Below, piece after piece: positions 11,425 to 22,715 of a stretch of DNA of 64,000 nt. Source of the DNA: Macquaria australasica. Its lineage: Eukaryota; Chordata; Actinopteri; Centrarchiformes; Percichthyidae. The position numbers and the translations under genes are program-made. The DNA is taken from contig SEMN01000793.1 of NCBI GenBank assembly GCA_005408345.1, positions 62,001 through 126,000 on the forward strand. The letters run 5' to 3'. The notes under the pieces are model-generated. The model was not told where the DNA came from. It searched no databases and saw nothing but the letters and a program-made list of their open reading frames with translations. Numbering within the stretch: the stretch's first letter is position 1; every line of letters starts with the position of its first letter.

Positions 11425-11575
11425 AGATTATGATGTATTATTATACATTTAGCTGCCCAGCAGTATATAGAGCAAAGTAATTAAAATTAGCTCCACCTTT
11501 ACAATGCATCTACAATCATAATCCAATAATATATATTATTCTGCATAATAAGAACTTTACTTTTACTTAATTAAG
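11425..11575 (+). repeat. Family A (hAT-like MITE) central fragment
   Basis: CTGCCCAGCAGTATATAGAG, TTAAAATTAGCTCCACCTTT, and ATAATCCAATAATATATATT with TTACTTTTACTTAA follow family A internal order. Both termini are missing. Confidence 0.7.
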
Positions 11576-13785
11576 ATCATTGTGGGGAACAGATCTTTTG
11601 CTTTGCAGGTTTGCAAACTAAACCTGTGCAGGACTGTGTTTTCACTAACATGTTTTATCTGACATATAAGATGGATAACTGTGAAGTTGGAACGTGTGTC
11701 GGCTGTAGCTGTGTTTTGATATTTCCCACATTCTGTAAATCTATAAATTATTGCCCTCATTTCCTTCTTTCACCTGGTCTCTTTTTATACTTCAGGTTTA
11801 CTTTGAACCCTCTGCTCGAGTTCACCACGTTCTCAAACTGTGAATGAAACAAAACGAGGCAGTGAACCAGTAAAAGAGGCTTAAATATTCATGGAAATGA
11901 GTCCAAGGCAAACACGCAAAGAGATCCTGTGATTCAGCTTCAATGGTAACAATAGTCTGAGAAAAAACACCACAAAACAAGAGGAGTCACAGACCACACA
12001 GCGAGCGTACACACTGTTCACATTCACAGGCTATAATTCACTACAATCAGCCTCAGTTTGAATCTGCATGTGCAACATTTGGTTTGGGATCAGTGTTAAT
12101 AAGCAAATTGTTGTATTATGATTTCAAAGAGGTTTCAGAATCAGACTCGTATTATGAATGAGTGCCTCTGGCAGACTGATGGAGACGTCCTGATTGGTGG
12201 ATTTATTAAAAATGGCTGTTCTCTGGCTCTCTGAACCCACTCAGGAGCTGATTATTACACAAAACACACACTTTCCCATGCTGCTCAATTCACATGTGTG
12301 GAGAATACAGTTCTGCTGAATGTCCTGTGTTAACCTCCATTACTGCAAACACTTGTGGTAATAAAGTCCATATTTAGAGGAACTGTTTTGGGAAATGTCC
12401 CAGTGTCCCAGACCCAGTCCGATCAGGGTTAGGGAGACCCTTAACCCTACCTGTAAGTTAGCTGTTTGTAGCTAACCAGTGTTACACCTAGCTTAGCAGG
12501 AAAATAGCAGCTAACGTAGCCTGCTGCCTCTTAGCACTGAGGAGACATTTCTTAAAGTAAATTTGTTTTAAAGTAGAATTATTTAGCTGTTGTGTTAATT
12601 GTTTGGTTTTTTATCTCGTACATGAGATAAGTCCACAAAAATGAAATGAAAAATACACACAGCCATAATGATCCATGAAAGTATGTCTGTCAAAGTTAAA
12701 GTTGTCAGTTAATGGGATGATCATGTTGCTCTGTGTCAGCTGGGTGTGGTTACCAAAACAGCCTCCGTCAGTCGACACAGTGATTGTTAAAAACATTAAA
12801 ATAATGGCTTCTCATTTCTCCTGAAAGCTGATGTATTATAGTTTTACAAATTCAGCTTTTCTACAGAGTCTCCTTCAGATATCTCCACTGTTGGCTCCAT
12901 CAGAGCTGTTTCACCGGACGCCTCATTAGAATTTATACCAGCGAGCTCACAGTTCACATCAGTAAATTACTGCTCCCAGCATGCCGAGCAGCCAGAGTAC
13001 AGATGCAGGCCTGATTATAGAGAGTACTCCTGAAAGAAACTAATCCTCCCCGGTCTTGGAGAGCTTTCAGTCCCAGAGGAGGCTCCTCGACTCATCAGCC
13101 TGTAAATCAGCACTCCATTGGCTCGAGCTCCACTTCCTGCCCCCAGGGCGGGCCTCACACTCGAGCCGCGGGGAGGCCAGGTATATTTGCTTATCTTGCA
13201 CTGTTGGATACACTGGAATCTGTGCAGTGAGTTTTTTAGGTGAATATTTTGGGCCTTTTGAAATGTAGAACTGTAAAAACTTCCAGCCCCACAGCAGCGG
13301 TGCCGACTGTTAAGATGCCGACTGTGTGAAACATGTGGCTGCAGCGTTCAGAACAAACCGTTTGAAGTCTTTTCAAAATTTAGAGCTGACAAAGACGATT
13401 ACTTACTACATCAAGAAATGGTAATCAGAGAGACATTTCCTTTTTTTGTTTTAATTTAGTGGAAAGGAGTGCAGGCCTTATGTTGGCTTTCTTCTCGTAT
13501 CGCTCCAGAAACCAGCTGTGGACCTTAAATTCATCCCAAACCTTTATCCTGCAGCTTCGACCCTCCTCAACCGATCTGCCACCCATGAAGTTACTTACGA
13601 CTCTTTCTCACACACTGTATGATTTTATCTGCCGACTGTCATCAACCCAGACTGGAACAGAGCTTGGTCCCATCAGTCGTCACAAATCAGATTCATCATC
13701 AGTTCAACAGTCCTTAAGGGAAGAGGGGTTAATGAAGGGTCAGTTCAGGTACTGGTGCAGACCTGTGCAGCCTGGACTGAGCTTA
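11576..13785. other. No recognisable gene or repeat
   Basis: Unique-looking sequence. A small palindrome TTATCTC..GAGATAA lies at 12611-12630. A 135-codon frame (13459-13866) ends in the TGG microsatellite and has no recognisable domain. Confidence 0.35.
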
Positions 13786-13790
13786 CTGTG

Positions 13791-13823
13791 GAGGTGGTGG
13801 TGTTGGTGGTGGTGGTGGTGGTG
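13791..13823 (+). repeat. (GGT)n microsatellite
   Basis: About ten GGT/TGG units with one interruption. Confidence 0.85.
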
Positions 13824-13981
13824 TCATCGTGTCAACCAGGTGTGTTTCCTCAGGAACAGCAGGTAAACCCATTTACTGCTGCAGTACAGAAGAGGAGGTA
13901 GAACATGACAGGACTTTGAGCAGCTGGTTCAGAAGTCTTTAATGTTCAACACCCCACCAGTATCTGAGTTAGAGTTCAAAC

Positions 13982-14179
13982 TAGTGGTGGAAAGTAACTA
14001 AGTACATTTACTCAAGTACAATTTTGAGGTACTTGTACCTTACTTTAGTGTATCAGTTTGACGCTAAAGATTATTTTTGGGGGGACTTTTCACCTTTATT
14101 GGACAGCACAGCAGACAGGAAACTGGAGAGAGAGAGAGACAGAGATACAGACAGAGAGAGAGAGACAGAGATAGAGACA

Positions 14180-14229
<50 letters not shown>

Positions 14230-14520
14230 GACAGAGAGAGAGAGACAGACAGAGAGGTTTCAGGTTAAGATTCAATGTGCAAAACATGTGATCAGTTTAT
14301 TAAATGTGATGCAGCAAAGTACATTCTAATACATCAATAGTACTGATCCAGTAATATACTATACTACAACACTGACTGGAGCCATTCTGAATAATGAGTA
14401 CTTTATATACTTGTGTACTTTTACCTAAATAAAAGTTTAAATGCAGGACTTTTACTTGTCATGGAGTGTTTTTATAGTGTGATGTTGCTGCTTTTACTCA
14501 AGTGAATTATTTGAACTTCT
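13982..14520 (+). mobile_element. Family A (hAT-like MITE) with internal insertion
   Basis: AGTGGTGGAAAGTAACTAAG opens a family A copy that proceeds to TTGAGGTACTTGTACC. The expected body is then replaced by TTTTGGGGGGACTTTTCACC, a TTTATTGGACAGC block and a GA/CAGA simple repeat. Family A resumes near 14288 (CATTCTGAATAATGAGTACT) and decays by 14520. The layout indicates insertion of a simple-repeat-bearing element into an older MITE. Confidence 0.7.
14126..14257 (+). repeat. (GA)n/(CAGA)n compound microsatellite
   Basis: Pure purine-rich GA runs mixed with GACA units. Frames through it encode poly-RE on the plus strand and poly-SL on the minus strand, which are artefacts. Confidence 0.95.
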
Positions 14521-16286
14521 GAAAAATGAGAATCACATCATGGAGAAAATCCCTCAGTCAGCATCTGTCAGTCCAACAGATTATTTTGCCAAATCTGTTG
14601 CTGTCCTCTCAGTCAGCAGTGAAAACACAGACTCCCTGCAGCTTCACCTGAGCAGGTAATAATCACGTCTGCTTCATAGCTGCACGTCAGACTCCCTGAA
14701 AACTCCTTTTCTTCAGTCGTCAAAGCAGAGCGGACACACCTCGAATCAAAGTGCCTCGGAGACTCTGCAGGTAATTGCTGAGCTGTCAGGTGAAAGTCTT
14801 TGATGTTCCCATTGTTCCCTGAGCAGATCGTAATAACAGGGAGGCTAACGCTTCCTGCAGGCTAACACTGACTGTTTATGATATTTATGACAATTAGAGC
14901 TCAACATCCCAATTAGACTGCAGAGAGTGGGACTACTGTCTCAGGCTGTTTCAGTGGGCACACAGTGGCTGTAAAGCAATCTGTTTATGGTTCCTTTGTA
15001 GTGCTAAACAGGGAGGGGTCCTGATGACATCAGAGCACAGGTGAGATCACAAGTAGGTAAACACACGGCTGAACATTTATATTGTGACGGGGAAAGTTAA
15101 AAGTTTTAAAGAACATTTGGACTTTCTACATGTTGCATCATGACAGCGCACACACCAGACTTCTGTTTTATTTTACAGTATTATATTCTGCTTGGAGCCC
15201 CAGAAAACAACCAGAATCCTGACCCACCCCAGGTTTACTTTGTCAGCTCATTTGTGGTAAAAAAAATATATATATAACAAAGATCTTAAAACTAGATTTG
15301 ACACGAGGCTCGTCTGCATATTCATAAACAGTTAATTAAATGACCACAGGAGAGACACTTTTACCGGGAAACAATTTTGGGTGCGTCATTTGGAAATGGC
15401 TTAAAACTGTACAGGGTTTGGTTAAATATTAAACACAAAGGCTTTGATTCACGGAGGACAAATAAAAAATCATCTTGACTTTGTTTGATCAGAAATCCAT
15501 TTTTATTGTTCGTACGCAGTGTTGCCAGATTGGTGACAGTTTCCAAACCTTAAAGTCAGTAGCAATATTTAGAAATGTAGTAAAAGCCCAAATATACAGG
15601 TTGTATATTTATATATATTAGTATAAACATACGTTTTTTTTAAATTATCCTACACAAGCCCGATATGGAGCTCCAGAGGGCCAAAACTGACCAGAGCGAG
15701 TTAAAGTGGGTCCGCCATCTTGTGTATGAATAGTGTAGCTGTTTTGAGTATTGGCTGCATTATCATATAATTATTAGCTGCCAGTGAGTAACGCTGCTTT
15801 AAGTGAAATTTTAAGAGGGAAAGTCTTGAAATTGAAATGTTTTTTCTCATGAAGTGTGATTTTTAATTAGTAGCAAGACGTGGTCCTGTTCAGCAGGACA
15901 ACACACAGCATCTGAGTCTTCACAGCCACTGTATCATAAAGAGCATTATGTTCTCCTGCAGAGGCTTTAACAGAACATCCAGACGCATTAAGTAAGTGCT
16001 AAGAGGAGTTTCTGTTGGCTCTGCTGAGCATCACTGAAGTGTGGGTGGTTTCTCTCCACACAGACTCTCAGTCAGTCCAACAGGCCGCAGAGGCCAGACA
16101 CACTTTACTCTTTACTCTGTGAACACACACTCGCTGCCAGGTACACCTGAGAGCCAATCACACAACATGACGGCAGATTAAAGCTCTGGACTCACATCCA
16201 CACTCAGGTTGTGTTTTACTTAAATGTCTTAAAAATGTCAAAAGGAGGCTTTGTAAAGGTAAAACCGTCTGTGGTTAGATTACCTG
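14521..16286. other. No recognisable gene or repeat
   Basis: Unique-looking sequence with one small ATATATA patch near 15265. Confidence 0.35.
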
Positions 16287-16426
16287 TATTTTATCTCGTT
16301 ATCTCGGCATAAGGGCGTAAATATCTCTTTGTTTTTCAAGATAATTCACCTGTTATCACAAGATAAAAAAGCTTTCTCAGATAAAGAGATCATTAACTCG
16401 TGATCTTGAGATAACACAATAAAATA
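16287..16426. mobile_element. 140-bp MITE with 19-bp terminal inverted repeats
   Basis: The left end TATTTTATCTCGTTATCTC (16287-16305) and the right end read in reverse, TATTTTATTGTGTTATCTC (16408-16426), agree at 16 of 19 positions. The core has further TATCTC/AGATAA words that can pair with each other. No coding capacity. Confidence 0.65.
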
Positions 16427-16654
16427 AATTGCAAAGATGGCTGTTCTTGGCTTCTGATAAAAAATAAATGCTTATAATAATCGTAACATAACACAACCTT
16501 GATTTCTAATTTACACTGTTACATTTGTCCTGAGGGTGGCGCTAAGTCTAACTGGGCGTAGAAATCTACAGAGCTCCTTAAGTCTCAAAGGGAAACAAAA
16601 AACAAACAAATGTTTGCTCTCTAATGAATCACTTCTGTTCACCAAAGAACAGAA
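16427..16654. other. Short gap with a family B word
   Basis: TTGTCCTGAGGGTGGCGCTA at 16526-16545 is a lone family B motif; nothing else recognised. Confidence 0.35.
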
Positions 16655-16690
16655 AATTGTAAATATACTTAGTTACTTTCCACCGCTGAT
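16655..16690 (-). repeat. Family A solo terminus
   Basis: AATATACTTAGTTACTTTCC followed by ACCGCTG is the reversed 5' terminus. No body is attached on the expected side. Confidence 0.6.
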
Positions 16691-18002
16691 CACAGCTGTA
16701 TATAAACAGTGTTGGGAGGACAAATATAATGAATGATGTTAATACCGAGTGTTGAGCGTGCTCCTCTCTAACTGACCCCAGTAGAAACAACAACCTCTGC
16801 TGGCCTCCATAACACTCTGAACATCCCATAATACCTTGAGGTAGAGTTACTGACGTGTACATCCGTGTGTCATCGTCATCTCACTGCTGATGGACGGAGA
16901 CGTCACCTTCTGACTCATCTCTCTCTGTTGCTAGGAGACGCTCGCTCACGGACCGCGTCGTTCAGGACTCAGCTGACGTCACTCATCACTTCCTCTCTGA
17001 GCGGAGCTCAGCATCCAGCAGCGGCTCCAGCTACACACCAGCGTGTATTGTCGCTCTGCAGTAAACGTGGTGGAGGCCTCAGCAGAGAGAAGCCGGAGCT
17101 GGAAAAACACATAAAGAGCTCAGTAATTGAGCAGCTCTTTATTTCCTGACATGGAGGCTTTTTATGACCTCTGTCATTTTGGTCTGCGGCGGTGCGCCTG
17201 TGGTCAGTCACTGTCTTCCTCCACTTATCCCCCATAATTCATCACTTACAGGACTGACAGACGGAGAGGGGAGCAGCGCTCGACGTCAATACGACAAAAC
17301 TCTTTTCATGGCAGGAATCTGAAATCTGAATGTTCAGGTTTAAAAACGACTCTGAAACAGGTTAAGTTTGGATTCTGATTTTCTTTTGGTGAAACTGTAC
17401 TTTAGTTTTATTAGATTTTTGTTAGTTTTAGTCAGAAAAACTAAAAACATTATAGTCTGGTTTCATCAATGGAATTTTAGTCTCATTTTTGTCGTGCATT
17501 TTTATTTTTTATGTCTTCTAAGCATTTTGAGGCTACAGCCATCTGTGTTGTGTACAGTTACCATGGTTACAGGTGTGCTGTGCAGTGACACAACAGACTG
17601 ACTCCAGTTCTCTGTCGCTGCTGCTCACCTAGCATTAGCATTAGCACAGCTAGCTCACTCCATTCACTGCCTGAGTTTATCTCGAGAGGAGAAGCTGAAC
17701 GCTGGATAGCGTGATGATGTTTCTTATAGTGAACATCTGGAGGAAGATCCAGATGTTTGAAGGTTACACCCACGGCACCTGATAAAGGTTTGTTAGCTTA
17801 GCTTGTTATAAACATCGGCGTGCTGCTGCATGTTGAGCTCTCAGTGGCTTGTAGATGAATTTAATCTGTAAATCATCAGATAACGTTAGTGAATGTGAGA
17901 TATATTATAGGTGTGATATTATTGGCTGCTGGAGGAAACTGTCTGACCAATCAGGAGCTGCTGTGTGTGATTCTGCAGCTCGTTGAATTAGACTTTTGAA
18001 AT
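16691..18002. other. No recognisable gene or repeat
   Basis: A 94-codon frame (16865-17149) and a 77-codon frame (17368-17601) show no domains. Nothing else identified. Confidence 0.35.
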
Positions 18003-18058
18003 GTAGTTCAGTAGAAATATAAAGTAACATAAGTACAGTACATGAGTAAATGTAGCAC
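18003..18058 (-). repeat. Family A terminal fragment
   Basis: AGTACAGTACATGAGTAAAT, preceded by AGTAGAAATATAAAGTAAC, is the reversed 5' portion. Confidence 0.55.
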
Positions 18059-18289
18059 AGGTCCCAAACATCAGAAAGCAGAGCTACAGACTGGTGAAGA
18101 TGAGCTTGAGCGTGCAGCACAGCGTGATGTCGCCTGTGTGATCCGTGTTGCTGTGTGTGCGTGAGATCAGCCTGCTTGTTGAAGCATTGTGTTGTTCAGA
18201 CAGCAGACAGATTTACCATCAGCCCAAACCACAGCAACACATCCAACCGAGCTGCAGGCAGGCGGCAGCGGAGGAAAGGAACTACACGT

Positions 18290-18700
18290 TTGGGGTACTT
18301 GTACTTTAATTGAGTTTTTTCTTTTCGTGTCACTTTCTATTTCTACTGCACTACATTTACCTGACAGCTTTAGTTACTTTACAGATTCAGATTTTTACTC
18401 ACAAAATACTTGAAGAGTTTATAAAATCCGATGTTTTGTTAGTCATTAAACTTCCCAGACGTTTATACAGGTACAGCTGGATCAATTAGTTGATTGACAG
18501 AAAATTAATTGACAATTATTTTGATTTTTTAAGTCATTTCTTATGTAAAATCATTTCCTGGTTGCAGCTTTTCAAATGTGAAGATTTGCTGCTTTTTCTT
18601 TGAATGAGTTCACTGCAGTAACGTACTTGTAACAGATTTTTACAGTGTAGTATTAGTACTTGTACTGCAGTAAAGAATCTGAGTACATCCTCCACCTCTG
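18290..18700 (+). mobile_element. Family A (hAT-like MITE) split by a family D insertion
   Basis: The first part (18290-18440) has GGTACTTGTACTTTAATTGA, TACTGCACTACATTTACCTG and ACAGCTTTAGTTACTTTACA. The last part (18606-18700) has TTACAGTGTAGTATTAGTAC and CATCCTCCACCTCTG. Between them sits a family D segment (18484-18605), so family D inserted after family A. Confidence 0.7.
18484..18605 (-). repeat. Family D repeat, 3' half, nested
   Basis: AATTAGTTGATTGACAGAAA, then AATTATTTTGATTTTTTAAG and TTCAAATGTGAAGATTTGCT are the reversed 3' blocks of the ATTAATCGATTAATC element seen in part at 2605-2758. Confidence 0.7.
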
Positions 18701-19559
18701 TCTGAATGAGGCTCATAAAGGCGAGCCCCCCCCCCCAGCAGACAGGTATGCACCACATGAAAGAGCTCTCTTTACTGGTAACAGTGTAATTAAAGCTCGC
18801 CGGAGGCCTGCAGACACCGACAGCACTAAATATTTACAAGAGGAAACTTCAGCGACGTGAAGCGTGAGTGCGACGGCTCTGTGTGGTCTGAACGCATCAC
18901 ACGGATCATACCTGTCCGCCCCCGCCGACCAATCCCAGCCCAGAATTCCCCCTGCATGCTGTAACGCGTGCTGTGGGTGTCTGTTTGTTTCACAACAGAA
19001 GTGGAGTGAACGGCGCTCAGCTGGAACAGATTCATGAAGTCAGCGCAGCAACAGATGAGTGCTGCTGCAGGCTGATCTGTGGTCAGATTTACAAGTGTAT
19101 CTCATATCATCCGTGTGTGAGGTTCAATGCATTCCTGCAGGTATTTTATAAAGAGTGTTGTTGTAATTAACCTTGATGCTACGCTACATGTTTCTTTACA
19201 CCAGCCGGAGGCACCAGTACATTAGATAAATAAGTGCACTGCAGTGTTGCACCGCTGTCTGACTGCACTGGTTTTTAAAAGCAGGATTTCAGAGGGTCAG
19301 TCTGCAGATTTTAGAGATTAAGGCCAGATATTTGCACCAATCTCCTGATTCAATTAATTTCAATTAGATTTCATCCAATTTTTGATTAATTAAGTTACCT
19401 CAGAGACCAATATTACATCAGACACCTACCAAAATATATCCTGGGAACAACAAAGTAAACTGTTGGTTTCTTTTCAGTATAAAATTGCTTATAGGTGCCA
19501 AAGTTCCTTGCAAATGATCTTTTTTCATGAACAACATTTAAACTACTCGCTACAGATGC
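18701..19559. other. No recognisable gene or repeat
   Basis: Contains a run of ten C at 18727-18736 and an ATTA-rich patch near 19340-19390. No gene seen. Confidence 0.35.
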
Positions 19560-19599
19560 AAGCGTGTCTCAATCAACCACGTGAGGAACTGCGTTAGCG

Positions 19600-19960
19600 T
19601 CAGTGTTGGTTTGTTTCTGTCCAGCTGATGCTGTTCGAGATGTGGAGTCCCTCAGGGTTCAGTCCTCGGTCCTCTGCTCTGTTGCTCTGTGGGCATTTAA
19701 TGTGCAAACACAGACTGAACAGACTTCTGTTTGTATGCCGACGATTCACAACTCAGTGTCCCAGTAAAGGCTGCTGATACATCGTCAAGTATCTTCTGCC
19801 TTGTTGATATTCAGCACTGGATGTCCAGTCATTTAAAATAACTTGAAATAGGAAATCCTTATCATTTTAACACGCTCTGAGAGAAGTGATGATGTCCATC
19901 AGGTCCTGGACTGTCACCACCGTCTGCCCACACCTCTGACATTAGTCTGTGCCTCCTCGC
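19600..19960 (+). pseudogene. LINE reverse transcriptase remnant (CR1/L2/Rex-type)
   Basis: The frame starting at 19644 reads GVPQGSVLGPLL, then, after two in-frame stops (19698 and 19716), CLYADDSQLSV and then LVDIQHWMSSHLK before a third stop (19839). The PQGSVLGPLL motif, the YADD catalytic box (19734-19745) and the DI..WMSS motif, in that order and spacing, are diagnostic of non-LTR retrotransposon reverse transcriptase in the CR1/L2/Rex groups common in fish. The product would copy element RNA at a nicked target. Here it is dead, 5' truncated and surrounded by non-coding sequence. The edges are uncertain, because similarity fades on both sides. No matching 3' tail lies adjacent. Confidence 0.8.
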
Positions 19961-21354
19961 TGACCTCCTGTTAGTCTGCAGCAGGAGGAGGAGGAGGAGG
20001 ATGTCAGGTGTCCAGGTGATGGATGCTCTGCTCAGAGGTTTGTGAAACTGAAGCCTGAGTCAACAGGAGTTTAACCAACATCAGTTTCTGGAGGCTGATG
20101 TGTTCAGACAGACGTTGCTTTGAGCTGAAAGTTTCTGACAATATTCAGTTTCTAAACTCCAGCAACACCGTCATCGCCACGGCAACCGGCTGCACACAGG
20201 CGCTTTAATGATCACAACATGTACACACTGTAACACGGGCTGGACAGAACAAACAACATGGTGGTGAGTCTGAACTGTAAAGTTTGTCCTGAAGGTGGCG
20301 CTGCAGCAGCGGCTCCCAACCTGAAGGGACTGCAGGAGGAAACTAAGAGGCCACAGATTATTATCAGAGTGGAATAACTGAAATCACTCAGCCACATTTT
20401 TCTGTTTTTGATTTTGTTCAGTGACTTTTTAAAGATTTTTGGGCATGTGTTCTGCCATCTATTCAAGCTATTAACGTTTTTTATGTTGTGTTGTTGCTGT
20501 TGTTCTCAGCACGCTGGACATCCTGTACAGAGTGATGTCTCCTCACATTTGAAACTGTGATTTAAATCAGATCCCACATGAACTTTCAGTGATTGAACAA
20601 ATGTAATGTTTTTCTCTGAAGGTGGAAATGTGTTTCAGCTGGTTCTTCTTCTCAAATCTACATCCTCAGAGTCTCAGAGTGACGAGGAACCTGACAGAAG
20701 ACCAGCAGACAGAGGAGGAGTGTGATGAAGAGTGAGTCTGATTCTCTCTGCTGTCGCTCGTCACTTTAAACTGTGAAATAATTCATAAAAGAAGAAATCC
20801 TTGGGTTCTGAATCCACTGCTTCTGGACCTGGAGGAGGTTTTTATGTCCCTGACTTCAGAGCCTGTTACTGCTGGTTTATATGTTGTAAAGTGAAGTAGA
20901 GTCCTCCACCTCCACCTCCAGTGAAGGAGTTTTATTTACTCCCTCACTTAATTTCAGACCATTAACTGAGCGGCTGGATTTGATCCTGAACGTCTTCCAG
21001 TCGACTGTAAAGTCTGACAGACCAGACCTCACCCACTTTCTCTCAGAGCCTGAAGAGATGTTTTCCTCCTGAACCGTTTGGTGTATTGATCCAGAGAGTT
21101 GGTGCAGGTGGTGTTTGTGTCCTCTCTGTTGGAGCAGCAGAATAACTGCAGTTCATATTTCCACACCAACACTGAACAAAACTTTCCAGGAATTATGTAA
21201 TTTCATCTGAAGGCCCAGAAAGCTCAGACTCACCTCAGCACAGCGCCCCCCCGATGGAGGAAGGACCAAACAGCAGGCAGGGACTCATCAATAATAAAAT
21301 ATATCAATTAATAAAGCTGTATTTGTTTTAACCAACTCTGTAAAACAACATCAA
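19961..21354. other. No recognisable gene
   Basis: A family B-like word TTTGTCCTGAAGGTGGCGCT lies at 20284-20303. A stretch near 20660-20740 opens as TEDQQTEEECDEE but has stops nearby and no family that I can name. Confidence 0.35.
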
Positions 21355-21735
21355 TGCTTGAAAACACTTCAGTATCCATATTTTATTATTTTATATTTTC
21401 ACATTAAAATACATTTTATTTTCCTTTTTTACAATTAACCATCATTATTATTATTATTGATTATTTTTCATGTTTTTCACAATAATTTCATTATATTTCT
21501 TTTTTCTTGTTTCCCCTTTTCTATCATTTCTCTATTTTTTAACATTTTTACATTTTTTATTGTATTATAATTTACATTTATTTTTCTTTTTTACCTTATT
21601 TTTATCTACTTTTTATTTAAATTCATCATTTAATTTGAAATTTGTATCTATTTTTGTTTGCATTTTTTTGTGTTTTTTTACATTTTTATTTACTTTTATT
21701 TTATTTCTTCTTATTTATCTACCTGTGGAAGCCCC
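21355..21735 (+). repeat. T-rich low-complexity tract
   Basis: Almost pure T/A with scattered C on the plus strand (TTTTATTT, TTTACATTTTTATT words) for nearly 400 bp. The 94-codon F/L-rich frame within it is compositional. It could be the degenerate 3' region of a retroelement, but no element is recognisable. Confidence 0.7.
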
Positions 21736-21972
21736 TGCAGGTGAACAGGTGTGACTAAAATTCGTTTTCACACAGACTGTTTTGTTTCTTTGTTACTGAG
21801 TTTGTTTTGTAACTTTGAGTTTGTTGAAAGTGAATAAAGAGAAATCTGGATCTCAGTGTTTCTGTTAAATAAAATCTTGTGAGACTCAGAGTTCAGGTGG
21901 TCTTTGTCTGAGAGGGAGGTGGACCACGCAGGTACTTCCTGCTGGAACCTGGTCTGAGTGGAAGAGGTCAGC

Positions 21973-22004
<32 letters not shown>

Positions 22005-22104
22005 GTATGTCTGTCTGTCCAACACGTCTGTCTCTCTGTCTCTCTGTCTGTCTGTCTGCCTGTCTGTCTCTCTGTCTCTCTGTCTGTCTCTCTGCCTGTC
22101 TGTC
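21973..22104 (+). repeat. (TCTG)n/(TCTC)n microsatellite
   Basis: TGTC/TCTG units with TCTC interruptions and one ACACG break near 22022. Opposed frames rich in DRQ and SLCLSV are artefacts. Confidence 0.95.
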
Positions 22105-22484
22105 ACAGAGATCTCACAGACTTGTTCGGTGTTAACTTCATTATTTCTTGAATGATTTCAGCTGCTGAGCTTTCAGGTTTTCATCTGAGCTTCAGGGAGA
22201 ACAGCAGATAAAGAGTCAGTGAACGTCACACAGGTGAAGCTCATCAGTCCAACGGACCAATCACAGCGTCAGGAGGCTGATCAGCAGCAACAGCAACCAG
22301 GTGACGAGTCGACTGAAACAATAAAACCATCAGCAACAAACAGAACAACATGAATACAGCAAGTCCTGAACGTCACACAACAAAACAAATAAACCAACAA
22401 AGAAGAAATTAAAGCAATAAAGAAAAAGGATCATAAATCATTTATATTGTTATATGAGGAATGTAACACTAAATCTACCTGTTT
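22105..22484. other. No recognisable gene or repeat
   Basis: Unique-looking sequence. Confidence 0.3.
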
Positions 22485-22715
22485 GAGGTACTTTGAGGCA
22501 CCTCAGAGGGAAATGTACTTTTTACTGCACTACATTTATTTCATAACTTTAGTTGCTTTTCTGATTCAGATTATTAACACAAAATATAATCAAGTTAATT
22601 ATGATATTCAAATTATGATTATTATAAGTTAAGATAAAACTATTGATCCTCGGGGGGGATTCACAGTTACTCAGCAGTATATAAAGTAGTCAAATTAGCT
22701 CCACTTCTACACCAG
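22485..22715 (+). repeat. Family A (hAT-like MITE) fragment
   Basis: TGAGGTACTTTGAGGCACCT, CTTTTTACTGCACTACATTT, TCTGATTCAGATTATTAACA and AATTAGCTCCACTTCTACAC are family A body blocks; both ends are missing. Confidence 0.7.

Noticed and set aside
14096..14329. RE-rich and SL-rich frames that mimic an arginine-rich splicing-factor domain
   Set aside because: Produced by the GA/CAGA microsatellite; no adjoining domain.
21470..21754. 94-codon F/L-rich frame resembling a membrane protein
   Set aside because: Caused by T-rich composition; the codons are nearly all T-rich and there is no gene context.
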